A stretch of DNA of 45,482 nucleotides from Prosthecobacter sp. (GCA_021733925.1 JAIPJY010000056.1:1-45482), one strand, 5' to 3'; counted from the first letter of the stretch, positions 32,532-40,989 are shown. Notes: generated from the letters alone by a model not told the origin. A program made the numbers and translations.

Positions 32532-32578
32532 ACTTTCGTGCCAGACAGTAGCATTCTATACGTAACTGCCACGAAAGT
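32532..32578. promoter_or_regulatory. 9-bp inverted repeat between DUF1552 and azurin genes
   Basis: ACTTTCGTG (32532-32540) and CACGAAAGT (32570-32578) are perfect inverted 9-mers separated by 29 bp, in the 136-bp divergent gap. It could be a pair of operator half-sites or a leader hairpin for the DUF1552 transcript. Confidence 0.35.
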
Positions 32579-32641
32579 AGTTGAAATTCCGGGACGACAC
32601 GGCCCGATTAAGCTCCTCCCCAAAATACCCCCCAAAAAAAC

Positions 32642-33109
32642 ATGAAGCACACCCGCCTCCTACTTATTTCCATTGCAACCTTCGCACTCTCCGGCCCTGC
32701 CCAGGATGCCAGCGTCGCGACCATCGAACTCAAGCCGGACGCCAAAAATCCGCTGGGATATGACAAAACCGAGCTCAGCGTCACCGCAGGGCAGAAGGTG
32801 AAGCTCACCCTCAACAACACCGGCAGCATCGCCCCGCAGCCGCACAATTTCCTTTTGCTCAAACCCGGCAAGCTTGATACCGTTGGCGCCCTGGCAAACG
32901 CCATGCTGGCTGATCCCCAAGGCATGGCCAAGAGCTACATCCCCGAAGCGGCCAAGCCTGACATCATTGTGAGCACCAAGCTCGTCATGCCAAATCAGAG
33001 CGAAACCATCGAATTCACCGCTCCGGCAGAAGCCGGTGACTATCCTTACATGTGCACCTTTCCAGGCCACTGGATTCTGATGCGCGGAGTGATGCACGTC
33101 ACCAAGTAA
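32642..33109 (+). CDS. azurin-like cupredoxin
   Basis: A 155-residue exported blue-copper protein. After the signal peptide (MKHTRLLLISIATFALSGPA) comes one cupredoxin domain with all expected ligands: His68 (QPHNF), and Cys138, His143 and Met147 in CTFPGHWILM, matching the azurin spacing C-x4-H-x3-M. It would carry single electrons in the periplasm, for example between cytochromes and an oxidase or dehydrogenase. The partner is not obvious; the divergent DUF1552 gene has no haem motif. The small secreted gene at 33134 lies 24 bp downstream and is probably in the same transcript. Confidence 0.9.
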   Translation: MKHTRLLLISIATFALSGPAQDASVATIELKPDAKNPLGYDKTELSVTAGQKVKLTLNNTGSIAPQPHNFLLLKPGKLDTVGALANAMLADPQGMAKSYIPEAAKPDIIVSTKLVMPNQSETIEFTAPAEAGDYPYMCTFPGHWILMRGVMHVTK

Positions 33110-33133
33110 TTTAGACTCCACAATACGCACCCC

Positions 33134-33661
33134 ATGAAATACCTCCTCATCCCCACGTTCATCGCCCTGATCTCGCTCACTTCCATCGTTCGTGGCGAGG
33201 AGGGCAAGCTCGAAGTCAACGGGCTCACTTTCAAGTTCGCCACGCCTTGGGCTGAAATCCAAAGCACCGGCATGTTCCGGGCCGGAACGCTGGCAGCCAA
33301 AGTGGAAGGTGCCGAAAAGCCGGTTGAAGCCGTGTTTTACAGCTTCCCCGGCCCCGGCGGTGGTGGTGACACGGAAGCCAACGTCAAACGCTGGCTGGGG
33401 CAGTTCCAGGGCACCCCTGAGTCAAAGCGTGAGGAACTCGTTGCCGGAGACAGCAAGATCACCCTCGTGACAGCCACCGGCACCTACAATGACGGCCCTC
33501 CGATGGGAGCCAAAACGCCACGTGAAAACTACACCCTCATCGCCGCCATTGTTCCCGCCGGAGAGTCGAACATCTTTGTGAAACTCACGGGCCCCAAGGA
33601 TGCCATTGCCAAGCTGGCGGAAGATTTCAAAAAAATCGTTCTCAGCCCGTTCGCCAAGTAA
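33134..33661 (+). CDS. small secreted protein of unknown function
   Basis: A 175-residue protein with a signal peptide (MKYLLIPTFIALISLTSIVRG/E) and a compact alpha/beta domain: KLEVNGLTFKFATPWAEIQS, EKPVEAVFYSFPGPGGGGDT, VKRWLGQFQG, ENYTLIAAIVPAGESNIFVK, ending AIAKLAEDFKKIVLSPF. The pattern is like the 'hypothetical secreted' proteins found widely in Planctomycetes and Verrucomicrobia, which I cannot tie to a function. It follows azurin by 24 bp and is closed by a strong terminator, so azurin and this gene are likely one operon. Confidence 0.8.
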   Translation: MKYLLIPTFIALISLTSIVRGEEGKLEVNGLTFKFATPWAEIQSTGMFRAGTLAAKVEGAEKPVEAVFYSFPGPGGGGDTEANVKRWLGQFQGTPESKREELVAGDSKITLVTATGTYNDGPPMGAKTPRENYTLIAAIVPAGESNIFVKLTGPKDAIAKLAEDFKKIVLSPFAK

Positions 33662-33689
33662 TAAGAGATTGAATCAACCTGTGTGTTTT

Positions 33690-33718
33690 AAAAGCGGGTG
33701 GACCTCCACCCGCTTTTT
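33690..33718 (+). terminator. strong intrinsic terminator of the azurin operon
   Basis: AAAAGCGGGTGG (33690-33701), a 4-nt ACCT loop and CCACCCGCTTTT (33706-33717) form a perfect 12-bp stem running into a T tract. The A/T symmetry means it could work on both strands. Confidence 0.9.
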
Positions 33719-33795
33719 CGTTTTCGAATTTCGGAGTCGATGCAGGAGTGTCTAGTGGTTTTGGGAAACAAGGAGTTCAAAAAACAAAAGCGAAG

Positions 33796-33812
33796 TTGGC
33801 ACGCGCCATGCT
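33796..33812 (+). promoter_or_regulatory. sigma-54 promoter of amt
   Basis: TTGGCACGCGCCATGCT matches the consensus YTGGCACGRNNNTTGCW at 15 of 17 positions. GG (33798-33799) and GC (33810-33811) are exactly 10 nt apart. The predicted start is near 33823, 27 nt before the ATG. Sigma-54 control of ammonium transport is well known in other bacteria. Confidence 0.7.
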
Positions 33813-33849
33813 GAAGCTTGGATCGGAGTTTAATTCCACCCACTGACTT

Positions 33850-35466
33850 ATGCTGAAACTCAACCACACTCGAACCTGGCGCAGCATGGCAATTGCTGCG
33901 GTAGTTGCCCTCACCACACTCGCAATCAACCCCGGCGACGCCCGAGGTCAGACTGCGGAACCGGCACCCGCTGCCGCCCCCGCCCCGGCTGCCCCTCCTG
34001 CGGCAGCTCCCGCCCCAGCCCCGGCCGAGCCTGCACCCGCTGCAGCTGCGCCCACTCTTGAGGACGTCACGAAGGATGTGGCTGACATCAAGCAGTACTT
34101 CAACAACATGGCTCCTGCAGGATCGCTGACGGGACTTCCCGGCCCCGGGCACAACGGTTTCATGATGATCTGTGCCGCCTTGGTGCTCTTTATGACGCTC
34201 CCCGGCCTCGCCCTGTTCTACGGTGGTCTGGTTCGTTCCAAGAACGTTCTATCCGTCCTCGCCCAGTGCCTCGGCTGCGCTGGCTTGGTCACCATCCTGT
34301 GGTACTTTGTCGGTTATTCGCTCGTCTTTGGCGAACATTTGGCACCTGAAGGAGCACCGAAAGACTGGGCCGCTCCTTCATGGGCACCCTACCTCGGCTC
34401 CTTCAAGTATTTCTTCCTCGAAGGCGTTGATTACAAGCCGAACACCAACTACGCCGGTTGGCCGAGCCAATCTGTGTTCAGCATGTATCAGCTCATGTTC
34501 GCCATCATCACCCCCGGCCTCATCGTGGGTGCCATCGCCGAGCGCATGAAGTTCTCCGCCATCATGCTCTTCATCACCCTCTGGATGTTCGTCGTGTACT
34601 TCCCGCTCGCTCACATGGTCTGGGGTTTCGACGGCCTGATGAACGGTGTCTGGAACACCGGCTCAGGTGTTCCTGCCATCGACTTCGCTGGTGGTACCGT
34701 CGTTCACATGTCCTCCGGTTGGTCCGCTCTGGTGCTTTGCATCCTGCTGGGCAAACGCGCCGGCTACGGCAAAGAAAAGATGGCTCCTCACAGCATGGTG
34801 CTTGTCATGGTGGGTACGGGAATGCTCTGGGTTGGCTGGTATGGATTCAACGCAGGTTCCGCCCTGGCCGCTGACGGCATCGCCGCCAACGCCTTCATGA
34901 CCACCACGCTTGCCGCCGCCACCGCATGCTTCGTCTGGGCCGTTGTGGAAAAAATCCACAAAGGTAAGCCCTCCGTCCTCGGCTTCTGCTCCGGCGCTGT
35001 CGCTGGTCTGGTCGTCATCACCCCGGCTGCCGGCTTTGTGAATGCGAAGGCCGCCATGATCATCGGTGTCCTCGCCGGTATCATTCCTTACCTCGGAGTC
35101 ATGGCTCTGAAGCCTCTGCTCAAGTATGACGATGCGCTCGACACCTTCGGCGTCCACGGCATCGGCGGCACCCTCGGTGCCATCGTTACCGGCATCTTCG
35201 CCAACAACACCATCAACGGCAACCTCACTGAGGTGAACGTCTATGTGAACAAGGATCTCGCCAAAGCGATTGTTGATGCCGGTGGTCAGGGTGGCCTTTT
35301 GATGAATCAGCTCAAAGCCTGTGGCATCACCATCGTTCTCTCGGTTGTCGCCACTGTCCTGATCACCTTCGTTGTCAAAATCCTCGTCGGTCTTCGTCCA
35401 ACTCCGGAAGAAGAGGCTATGGGCCTTGACCTCGCCGAACACGGCGAAGCAGGCTACGAACATTAA
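33850..35466 (+). CDS. amt: ammonium transporter (Amt family)
   Basis: A 538-residue inner-membrane channel for ammonium. A signal-peptide-like leader is followed by an unusual Pro/Ala-rich stretch (about 35-70) and a short helix (TLEDVTKDVADIKQYFNN). The conserved channel then starts (GHNGFMMICAALVLFMTLPG, LALFYGGLVRSKNVLSVLAQ). Family marks include FDGLMNGVWNTG, the pore His in GGTVVHMSSGWSALVLC, PAAGFVNAKAAMIIGVLAG and the second pore His in DTFGVHGIGGTLGAI. Eleven membrane helices are expected. A sigma-54 promoter and terminators on both sides make it monocistronic. No glnK/glnB accompanies it in the window. The low-complexity leader is an added feature not needed for transport. Confidence 0.96.
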   Translation: MLKLNHTRTWRSMAIAAVVALTTLAINPGDARGQTAEPAPAAAPAPAAPPAAAPAPAPAEPAPAAAAPTLEDVTKDVADIKQYFNNMAPAGSLTGLPGPGHNGFMMICAALVLFMTLPGLALFYGGLVRSKNVLSVLAQCLGCAGLVTILWYFVGYSLVFGEHLAPEGAPKDWAAPSWAPYLGSFKYFFLEGVDYKPNTNYAGWPSQSVFSMYQLMFAIITPGLIVGAIAERMKFSAIMLFITLWMFVVYFPLAHMVWGFDGLMNGVWNTGSGVPAIDFAGGTVVHMSSGWSALVLCILLGKRAGYGKEKMAPHSMVLVMVGTGMLWVGWYGFNAGSALAADGIAANAFMTTTLAAATACFVWAVVEKIHKGKPSVLGFCSGAVAGLVVITPAAGFVNAKAAMIIGVLAGIIPYLGVMALKPLLKYDDALDTFGVHGIGGTLGAIVTGIFANNTINGNLTEVNVYVNKDLAKAIVDAGGQGGLLMNQLKACGITIVLSVVATVLITFVVKILVGLRPTPEEEAMGLDLAEHGEAGYEH

Positions 35467-35494
35467 TCACTGCAGGGCGAACTCCTGTTAACTC

Positions 35495-35526
35495 AAACCG
35501 GGCTGAGCAATCAGCCCGGTTTTTTT
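35495..35526 (+). terminator. strong intrinsic terminator after amt
   Basis: AAACCGGGCTGA (35495-35506), a GCAA tetraloop and TCAGCCCGGTTT (35511-35522) form a perfect 12-bp stem followed by further T residues to 35526. It lies 28 bp after the amt stop. Confidence 0.92.
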
Positions 35527-35595
35527 ATGCCCGTTTCTCCACATCGTCGAAGTCTGATCCAAAGCTCACCACCGCCAGCAGCAACCTGACTTTCC

Positions 35596-36957
35596 TCACC
35601 CGAGCAGCAGCATCGCCACACACATGATCCCGTTGTTCAGTGCATGAGCCGTCATCGGCGCGATCAAGCTCTGCCGCCACATGCGCAGAAGAGTAAAGGA
35701 GCAAGCCAGCACCATGATTGCCGGCACACCCGCCCAGCTCTGCGGATGAATCACGGCGAACACAAACGCACCCAGCACCACACCCGGCAGCCAGCGCAGC
35801 CAGGCGGACAATCCGGGAAAGAGCAGCCCGCGGAACATCAACTCCTCCGAAATCGGCGCCCAAACCACCGCAAACATGATCGCGCCGAACTTCGCCCAGC
35901 CGTTTCCCGCAAAAACTTCCACAATCGGATGCGATGGAAACTCGCCCGTAAGTTTCATGATCCATGATGCCGCGATCATCCCAACCACCAGCAGTGGCAG
36001 GGAGGCCAGCCAGCCCAGCACTCCCACCCCCATCTCACGCCACAGTCCCTGTCCACGATGCAGGCCCAGCGCCTCACGCCACTGCGGATGCTGCATGCCA
36101 CGCAGCAGAGGCCACGTCATGCCGATACACAGGGCGATCAAAGCAGGCCCGTATGCAGCCCAGCCGGGCAATGGCATCGACAACTGGCGCAGCAGCCAGG
36201 GCGGAAACAAAAACAACGCCAGAAAAATAGCAAAGCCCTCCAGCAGCACACCGCCCTCCACACGGCTGCGCAGTGCCAGGGTCAGGCACAGCTTCCCGCT
36301 GCGCCAGCGCACATGGCCCAAAATCAACACCACCAGACCGCCGACCGCGGCGCACATCCCCAGCAAACTAACGCCAATCAAAACGACCGCCGTCCCCATG
36401 CCCTGCTGAGCCACGACCCGCCTAGCCTCATCGTTCGCCGTCTGCGCACGGGCCAGATCTGCGATCCAGCCGTGCCTTGCCCGAAATTTCTTCCACGCCT
36501 CATCCTGCACCTCGCCGTTCATCGCTTTCAGTTGCTGGAGTGTCGCCACATCCGCCTGCAAGCCCGCAGTCTTTGAACCCACAGCGTCAAGTTCAGCCTC
36601 AGCGGGCCAGTCATCCACCAACCAGCCCTTCAAAATTAACAGCCGCAGTGCATCTTCGTCCGTGCGAGAAAACTTGGCCATGTCCTGCAGCCCCATCTCG
36701 GTCAGCTCCGCATTCGATTGATTTGCGTTTTGCAACAGCGCCTTCACTCCCACGGCGTAACGCGCCATCAGCTCCAGCATGCGGTTAGGACGAACCTCCG
36801 CCCCACCACCCGCCCTGTGAGCTGACTGCATGCGCACCACAAACACCACGCAGGCGATGATCACACACACTGCCAGCGCAGCCCCCAGCCGTGAATAGCG
36901 CGGAAGCAGTTCCGGTTTCGATGCAGGCAGCGGCGGTGGTTCAGTGGAGTCATTCAT
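35596..36957 (-). CDS. CPBP-family intramembrane glutamic protease
   Basis: A 453-residue multi-pass membrane protein. An N-terminal helix (LGAALAVCVIIACVVFVVR) precedes a helical extracytoplasmic segment (about 45-190), then several membrane helices. The CPBP/Rce1 (ABI) signature is complete near the C-terminus: motif 1 SEELMFRGLLFPGL with the catalytic Glu pair, motif 2 FVFAVIH, and motif 3 HALNN. The family includes CAAX-type prenyl proteases and bacteriocin self-immunity proteins. No bacteriocin or prenylated target is evident here, so the substrate is unknown. The soluble N-terminal domain is longer than in minimal family members. It is divergent from the CE15 esterase across 80 bp. Confidence 0.87.
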   Translation of the reverse strand: MNDSTEPPPLPASKPELLPRYSRLGAALAVCVIIACVVFVVRMQSAHRAGGGAEVRPNRMLELMARYAVGVKALLQNANQSNAELTEMGLQDMAKFSRTDEDALRLLILKGWLVDDWPAEAELDAVGSKTAGLQADVATLQQLKAMNGEVQDEAWKKFRARHGWIADLARAQTANDEARRVVAQQGMGTAVVLIGVSLLGMCAAVGGLVVLILGHVRWRSGKLCLTLALRSRVEGGVLLEGFAIFLALFLFPPWLLRQLSMPLPGWAAYGPALIALCIGMTWPLLRGMQHPQWREALGLHRGQGLWREMGVGVLGWLASLPLLVVGMIAASWIMKLTGEFPSHPIVEVFAGNGWAKFGAIMFAVVWAPISEELMFRGLLFPGLSAWLRWLPGVVLGAFVFAVIHPQSWAGVPAIMVLACSFTLLRMWRQSLIAPMTAHALNNGIMCVAMLLLG

Positions 36958-37038
36958 AATTGCTGCCGATCAAACATCGCCTGATCAACAAAGGCACGCA
37001 CAATTCGGTTCTCCCGCCTCGTTCTGTCTTCTCCAACC

Positions 37039-38289
37039 ATGCGCACTCCCCTCTTTTTTTTGCTCGCCGCCTCAGCTCTGGCGCAAACCCCACGCCCCGG
37101 GGTGAACTATGACGAAGCCAAAGTCGGCAATGATCCGCTGCCTGATTTGAAACTGACCACCGCTGATGACTGGACCCAGAAGCGCCGGCCCGAGATTCTC
37201 AAGCTCTTCGAGAACCACGTCTATGGCAAAACACCCGCCGACATCGGCACCCCCAAGTTTGAAGTCACTGCGACAAAAACGGACGCGCTTGGCGGCCTGG
37301 CCACAAGGAAATTCATCCACATCTCACTGCCCAGCCGCCCCGCATGGCCCGGCATGGATGTGATGCTCTACACGCCAAATGCCGTCAAGAATGCTCCTTG
37401 CTTCGTCGGGCTCAGCTTCGGTGGCAATCATGCCGTCAGCACGGAGGCCGACGTGCCGCTCAGCACGCGCTGGATGCGTGAGAGCAAGGAAAAGAACATC
37501 GTGGATCACCGCGCCACCGAGGCCACCCGTGGCACCGAAAGCAGCCGCTGGCCGCTCGAAATGATCCTCAAACGCGGCTTTGCCGTCGCCACCGCCTACT
37601 ACGGCGACATTGAACCCGACCATGCCGACGGCTGGAAGGAGGGCCTCCGGGCTGCCGTCAGCAAAGAGGGAGCGAACACGGTCTGGAAAGCAGGTGAATG
37701 GGGTGCCATCGGCGCATGGTCATGGGGGCTCAGCCGCATTGCCGATTACCTGCAGACCGACCCTCAGGTCGATGGCAGTCACCTCGCCGTCATCGGCCAC
37801 TCGCGCCTGGGCAAAACCTCCCTTTGGGCTGGCGTGCAGGACACGCGCTTCGGCATCGTCATTTCCAACGACTCCGGTGAAGGCGGTGCCGCCCTCATGC
37901 GGCGCGACTTCGGAGAAACCACTGCCATCATCACCAAGGCCTTCCCTCATTGGTTCACTCCGAATTACGCAGACTATGCCGGCAAGGCAGCAGACTGCCC
38001 TGTGGACATGCACATGCTCATCGCACTTGCCGCACCACGCCCCATCTACATCGCCAGCGCCGCTGAAGATCACTGGGCTGATCAAAAAGGCGAGTTCCTC
38101 TCCGGCAAATTTGCCAGCCCGGTTTACGCTCTCTTCGGCAAAAAGGGCGTCGTCGTGGATGCACAACCCGCCATCGACACACCTGTGGGTGATTTCATCG
38201 GCTACCACATCCGCACCGGCAAACACGACGTCACCGATTTCGACTGGACGCAGTACATTGATTTTGCCACGCGGCATTGGGCGAAGTAA
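37039..38289 (+). CDS. secreted glucuronoyl-esterase-like protein (CE15 family)
   Basis: A 416-residue exported alpha/beta hydrolase (signal peptide MRTPLFFLLAASALA/Q). The nucleophile elbow GHSRLGKTSLW (Ser255) is the CE15 signature, supported by WGAIGAWSWGLSRIADYLQT before it, NDSGEGGAALMRRDFGET after it, and the C-terminal His region (HIRTGKHDVTDFDW). CE15 enzymes cut ester bonds between glucuronoxylan and lignin, fitting a plant-polysaccharide lifestyle; many bacterial members also have broader carboxylesterase activity. The ROK kinase gene follows 72 bp downstream on the same strand and may be co-transcribed. Confidence 0.9.
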   Translation: MRTPLFFLLAASALAQTPRPGVNYDEAKVGNDPLPDLKLTTADDWTQKRRPEILKLFENHVYGKTPADIGTPKFEVTATKTDALGGLATRKFIHISLPSRPAWPGMDVMLYTPNAVKNAPCFVGLSFGGNHAVSTEADVPLSTRWMRESKEKNIVDHRATEATRGTESSRWPLEMILKRGFAVATAYYGDIEPDHADGWKEGLRAAVSKEGANTVWKAGEWGAIGAWSWGLSRIADYLQTDPQVDGSHLAVIGHSRLGKTSLWAGVQDTRFGIVISNDSGEGGAALMRRDFGETTAIITKAFPHWFTPNYADYAGKAADCPVDMHMLIALAAPRPIYIASAAEDHWADQKGEFLSGKFASPVYALFGKKGVVVDAQPAIDTPVGDFIGYHIRTGKHDVTDFDWTQYIDFATRHWAK

Positions 38290-38361
38290 GAAGACTCGCG
38301 TTCACATTGTCACTTGCTGCATCCGAAAGCCCGTGTGTCTTGGGGCTGTCTTTCCCACGCC

Positions 38362-39399
38362 ATGCCCGCCAAAAAAGCGAAAACCAAATCCGCGCCCAAG
38401 AAGCCGTCCCCAAAGCCGTCCAAAAAACTCCGCAACGTGCCCTTCTGGATCGGCTTCGATCTCGGTGGCACGAAGATGATGGCCTCGGTGCTTGATGCGA
38501 ACTACACTGTGCTCGGTTCCGCACGCAAATCGACCAACGGCTCTGACGGTGCCGCCAAGGGCCGCAACAAAATCGTCAAAGCCATCCACGAGGCGATCGA
38601 AGCAGCGGGCGTGGATCCCAAGGGCCTGCAGGGCATCGGCATCGGCTGCCCTGGTCTGGTGAATCCTGACAGAGGCATTCTCATTTTCGCGCCCAATTTG
38701 GGCTGGACCAACATGGCGCTGCGCAAGCTGCTGCAAACCCATTTCAAATGCCCCGTCGCAGTGCTGAATGATGTCGATGCCGGCACCTATGGCGAGTATG
38801 TGCTCGGCGCAGGCAAAGGCGCACGTTCGCTGCTTGGCGTGTTTCCCGGCACAGGTGTCGGGGCAGGATTTGTCTACAACGGCCAGCTGGTCATGGGGCG
38901 CGCCATTTCCGCCATGGAGCTGGGAAATCTGCTGCTGCCCGGCACCCACATCGGCAGCCCGGTGTTTGGCACCGTGACGCTCGAAGACCTCACCAGCCGT
39001 CTCGCGCTCGCCTCTCAGGCTGGGCTGGCCTGCTATCGCGGCCAGCTTGCCGATCTCGATAAAAAAACCCAGGGCGCTCTCCGCAACATCCGCAGCAAGG
39101 CGCTCGCCAATGCCTTCCGCAGCGGCGAAGACGCGGCCATGATCATGTTCCGCAACTCCATCCGCTATCTCGGCATGGGAGTCGCCACAGTCGTCAACCT
39201 GCTGGCCCCAGACCGCATCACGCTCGGTGGTGGTTTGGTCGAAGAATTGCCTGAGCTTTACATGAACCTGCTCAAAGAGGAGGTCGAACACTACGCCATC
39301 CCGGAACTTGCCCGCGGGATCAGATACTCGCTCGCCAAGCTTGGCGGCCAGGCCGTGGCCGCCGGTGCGGTGGCATGGATGCGGAGCACCAGCAAATAA
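38362..39399 (+). CDS. ROK-family sugar kinase-like protein
   Basis: A 345-residue cytosolic protein. A 23-residue basic Lys/Pro/Ala leader (MPAKKAKTKSAPKKPSPKPS) precedes the ROK fold: phosphate-1 loop GFDLGGTKMMASVLD, GIGIGCPGLVNPDRG, catalytic Asp in VAVLNDVDAGTYGEYVLGAG, and GVFPGTGVGAGFVYNGQLVM. The usual ExGH motif is altered to MELGN, and the CxCGxxGCxE zinc motif normally following it is missing, so catalysis or sugar binding may differ. It lacks the N-terminal HTH of ROK repressors. It is probably a glucokinase or related hexokinase. ATG 38362 is chosen over an in-frame start at 38314. The Ppx-like gene follows 33 bp later. Confidence 0.87.
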   Translation: MPAKKAKTKSAPKKPSPKPSKKLRNVPFWIGFDLGGTKMMASVLDANYTVLGSARKSTNGSDGAAKGRNKIVKAIHEAIEAAGVDPKGLQGIGIGCPGLVNPDRGILIFAPNLGWTNMALRKLLQTHFKCPVAVLNDVDAGTYGEYVLGAGKGARSLLGVFPGTGVGAGFVYNGQLVMGRAISAMELGNLLLPGTHIGSPVFGTVTLEDLTSRLALASQAGLACYRGQLADLDKKTQGALRNIRSKALANAFRSGEDAAMIMFRNSIRYLGMGVATVVNLLAPDRITLGGGLVEELPELYMNLLKEEVEHYAIPELARGIRYSLAKLGGQAVAAGAVAWMRSTSK

Positions 39400-39432
39400 C
39401 CAAGGCGGCATGCTTCTTCACGTATCCATTCC

Positions 39433-40989
39433 ATGAGTGACGAGACTCCACCTGTCCCGCTCAAACTGCCCCCGGAGCATGCCGTCATTTACGTTGGCGC
39501 GGCTTCGGTTTCACTCGTCATCGGCAGGAAGGATGACAAGGGGCAGTTCATCAGCATCGAAAGCCTGGACCGCCCGCTGCCCGTCGCGCGTGATATTTTC
39601 CGCGCCCGCAGCATCTCGCGCAACACGGTCGATCAAGCAGCCGCCATCCTCCGCGATTATCTTCAGACGATGCGCGAGTATGGCATTCCGTCTTCGCAGT
39701 TGCGGCTCTTCACCTCCAACATCCTCGCGGAAGCCGTCAATCACGAGATTTTCCTCAACCGTCTCCAAGTTCACAGCGGTGTCGCCCCAAGCCTGATCGA
39801 TGACGGCAACATGACGCGTCTCGTCTATCAGATCGCCCAGCGCATGCTGCTGAAGAATCCGCTGCTCGCCAAGGGAAACACCTTTGTCTCCCATATCGGC
39901 CCCGGGAACACCCGAGCGATCTATTTCCAGCAGGGTCGCCTCGCCGCCTACAGCAACTACCGCCTCGGCATCTTCCGTGCCCGTGAAGCCATCGCCTCGC
40001 CGGATGACGAAGCCCGCCAGCAGATGGTACATCTGGAAGAGCACATCCGCGGCGTCGTGGATCACCTTGCGCAGGATTATTCCGACGTGAAAATCGATCA
40101 TCACGTTGCTATTGGAGCGGAGATTCAAAGCGTGGCGCCCCGGCTCGGCAAGGCACGTCACGGCGCACATCGCGTACTGGAAAATGATCTCGCACGCCTC
40201 ACCGACAAACTGGCACGACTGAATCCCGATGAACTCGTGCGTGAGCTCCACGTGCACTACACCGGCGGCGAAGGCATCATCCCGGCGCTGCAGACCAATC
40301 TCGCACTCGCACGTCGTTTTGGCGATGATTCCCTCTGGGTGCCCGAAGGTGACTTCCAGCTCGAGCTCATGCTGGATCTGATGACCTCAGGCTCACGCAC
40401 CGCGATTTTCCAGGAGGAAGTCATGCAGGCCGCCTGTGAGATCGGCCTGCGCTATAAAACCGACCGCAAGCACGCCGACCAAGTCGCCACTTTTTCCCGC
40501 CAGCTCTTTCGTGAGCTGCAACATCTGCACGGGCTGGACGCCAAATACGAACTCGTGCTCCGCATCGCCGCCACGCTGCATGAGGTCGGCATGTTCATCA
40601 GTCCGCGTGAGCATCACAAGCACAGCCTTTACATCCTGATGCACACCGAGATCTTCGGTCTCAGTTCGCATGACCGCGTGATGGTCGCCCTGCTCGCTCG
40701 CTATCATCGTCGCTACAATCCCGAGCCGAACCACCCGCACTTCTCCGACCTCTCACGCGAAGAGCGCATGATCGTGCTCAAGCTCGCTGCGCTGCTGCGC
40801 CTCGCAGACGCCCTGGATCGCAGCCATGCGCAGCGCATCAAATCCATCCAGCTCCGCCCCGAAGGCACCCGGCTCAACGTGCTGACCCAGGGGGCGGATG
40901 ACACCACTGTTGAACAGATCGCCATTGATATGAAATGCGACCTCTTCCGCGAAATTTACGGTTATGACATCATCCTCGCCAAATCCTGA
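39433..40989 (+). CDS. Ppx/GppA-like protein with altered active-site motifs and HD-type C-domain
   Basis: A 518-residue relative of exopolyphosphatase/pppGpp phosphatase. The ASKHA fold is visible, but its catalytic signatures are changed: motif 1, usually IDxGSNS, reads IYVGAASVSLVI; motif 2, usually DIGGGST, reads SHIGPGNTRAIYF; and the SGxEE glutamate segment reads VHSGVAPSLIDDG. The C-terminal HD-like domain keeps family sequence (RKHADQVATFSRQLFRELQH, ATLHEVGMFISPREHHKHSL). It may be inactive or have a regulatory role, for example on polyphosphate levels. The last 26 bp overlap the ppk start, implying coupled translation. Assignment to the superfamily is firm; the activity is not. Confidence 0.82.
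   Translation: MSDETPPVPLKLPPEHAVIYVGAASVSLVIGRKDDKGQFISIESLDRPLPVARDIFRARSISRNTVDQAAAILRDYLQTMREYGIPSSQLRLFTSNILAEAVNHEIFLNRLQVHSGVAPSLIDDGNMTRLVYQIAQRMLLKNPLLAKGNTFVSHIGPGNTRAIYFQQGRLAAYSNYRLGIFRAREAIASPDDEARQQMVHLEEHIRGVVDHLAQDYSDVKIDHHVAIGAEIQSVAPRLGKARHGAHRVLENDLARLTDKLARLNPDELVRELHVHYTGGEGIIPALQTNLALARRFGDDSLWVPEGDFQLELMLDLMTSGSRTAIFQEEVMQAACEIGLRYKTDRKHADQVATFSRQLFRELQHLHGLDAKYELVLRIAATLHEVGMFISPREHHKHSLYILMHTEIFGLSSHDRVMVALLARYHRRYNPEPNHPHFSDLSREERMIVLKLAALLRLADALDRSHAQRIKSIQLRPEGTRLNVLTQGADDTTVEQIAIDMKCDLFREIYGYDIILAKS

Noticed and set aside
32526-32552. Sigma-54-like TGGCACG ... TTGC on the minus strand before the DUF1552 gene
   Set aside because: The two halves are about 4 nt too far apart; sigma-54 promoters do not tolerate that spacing.
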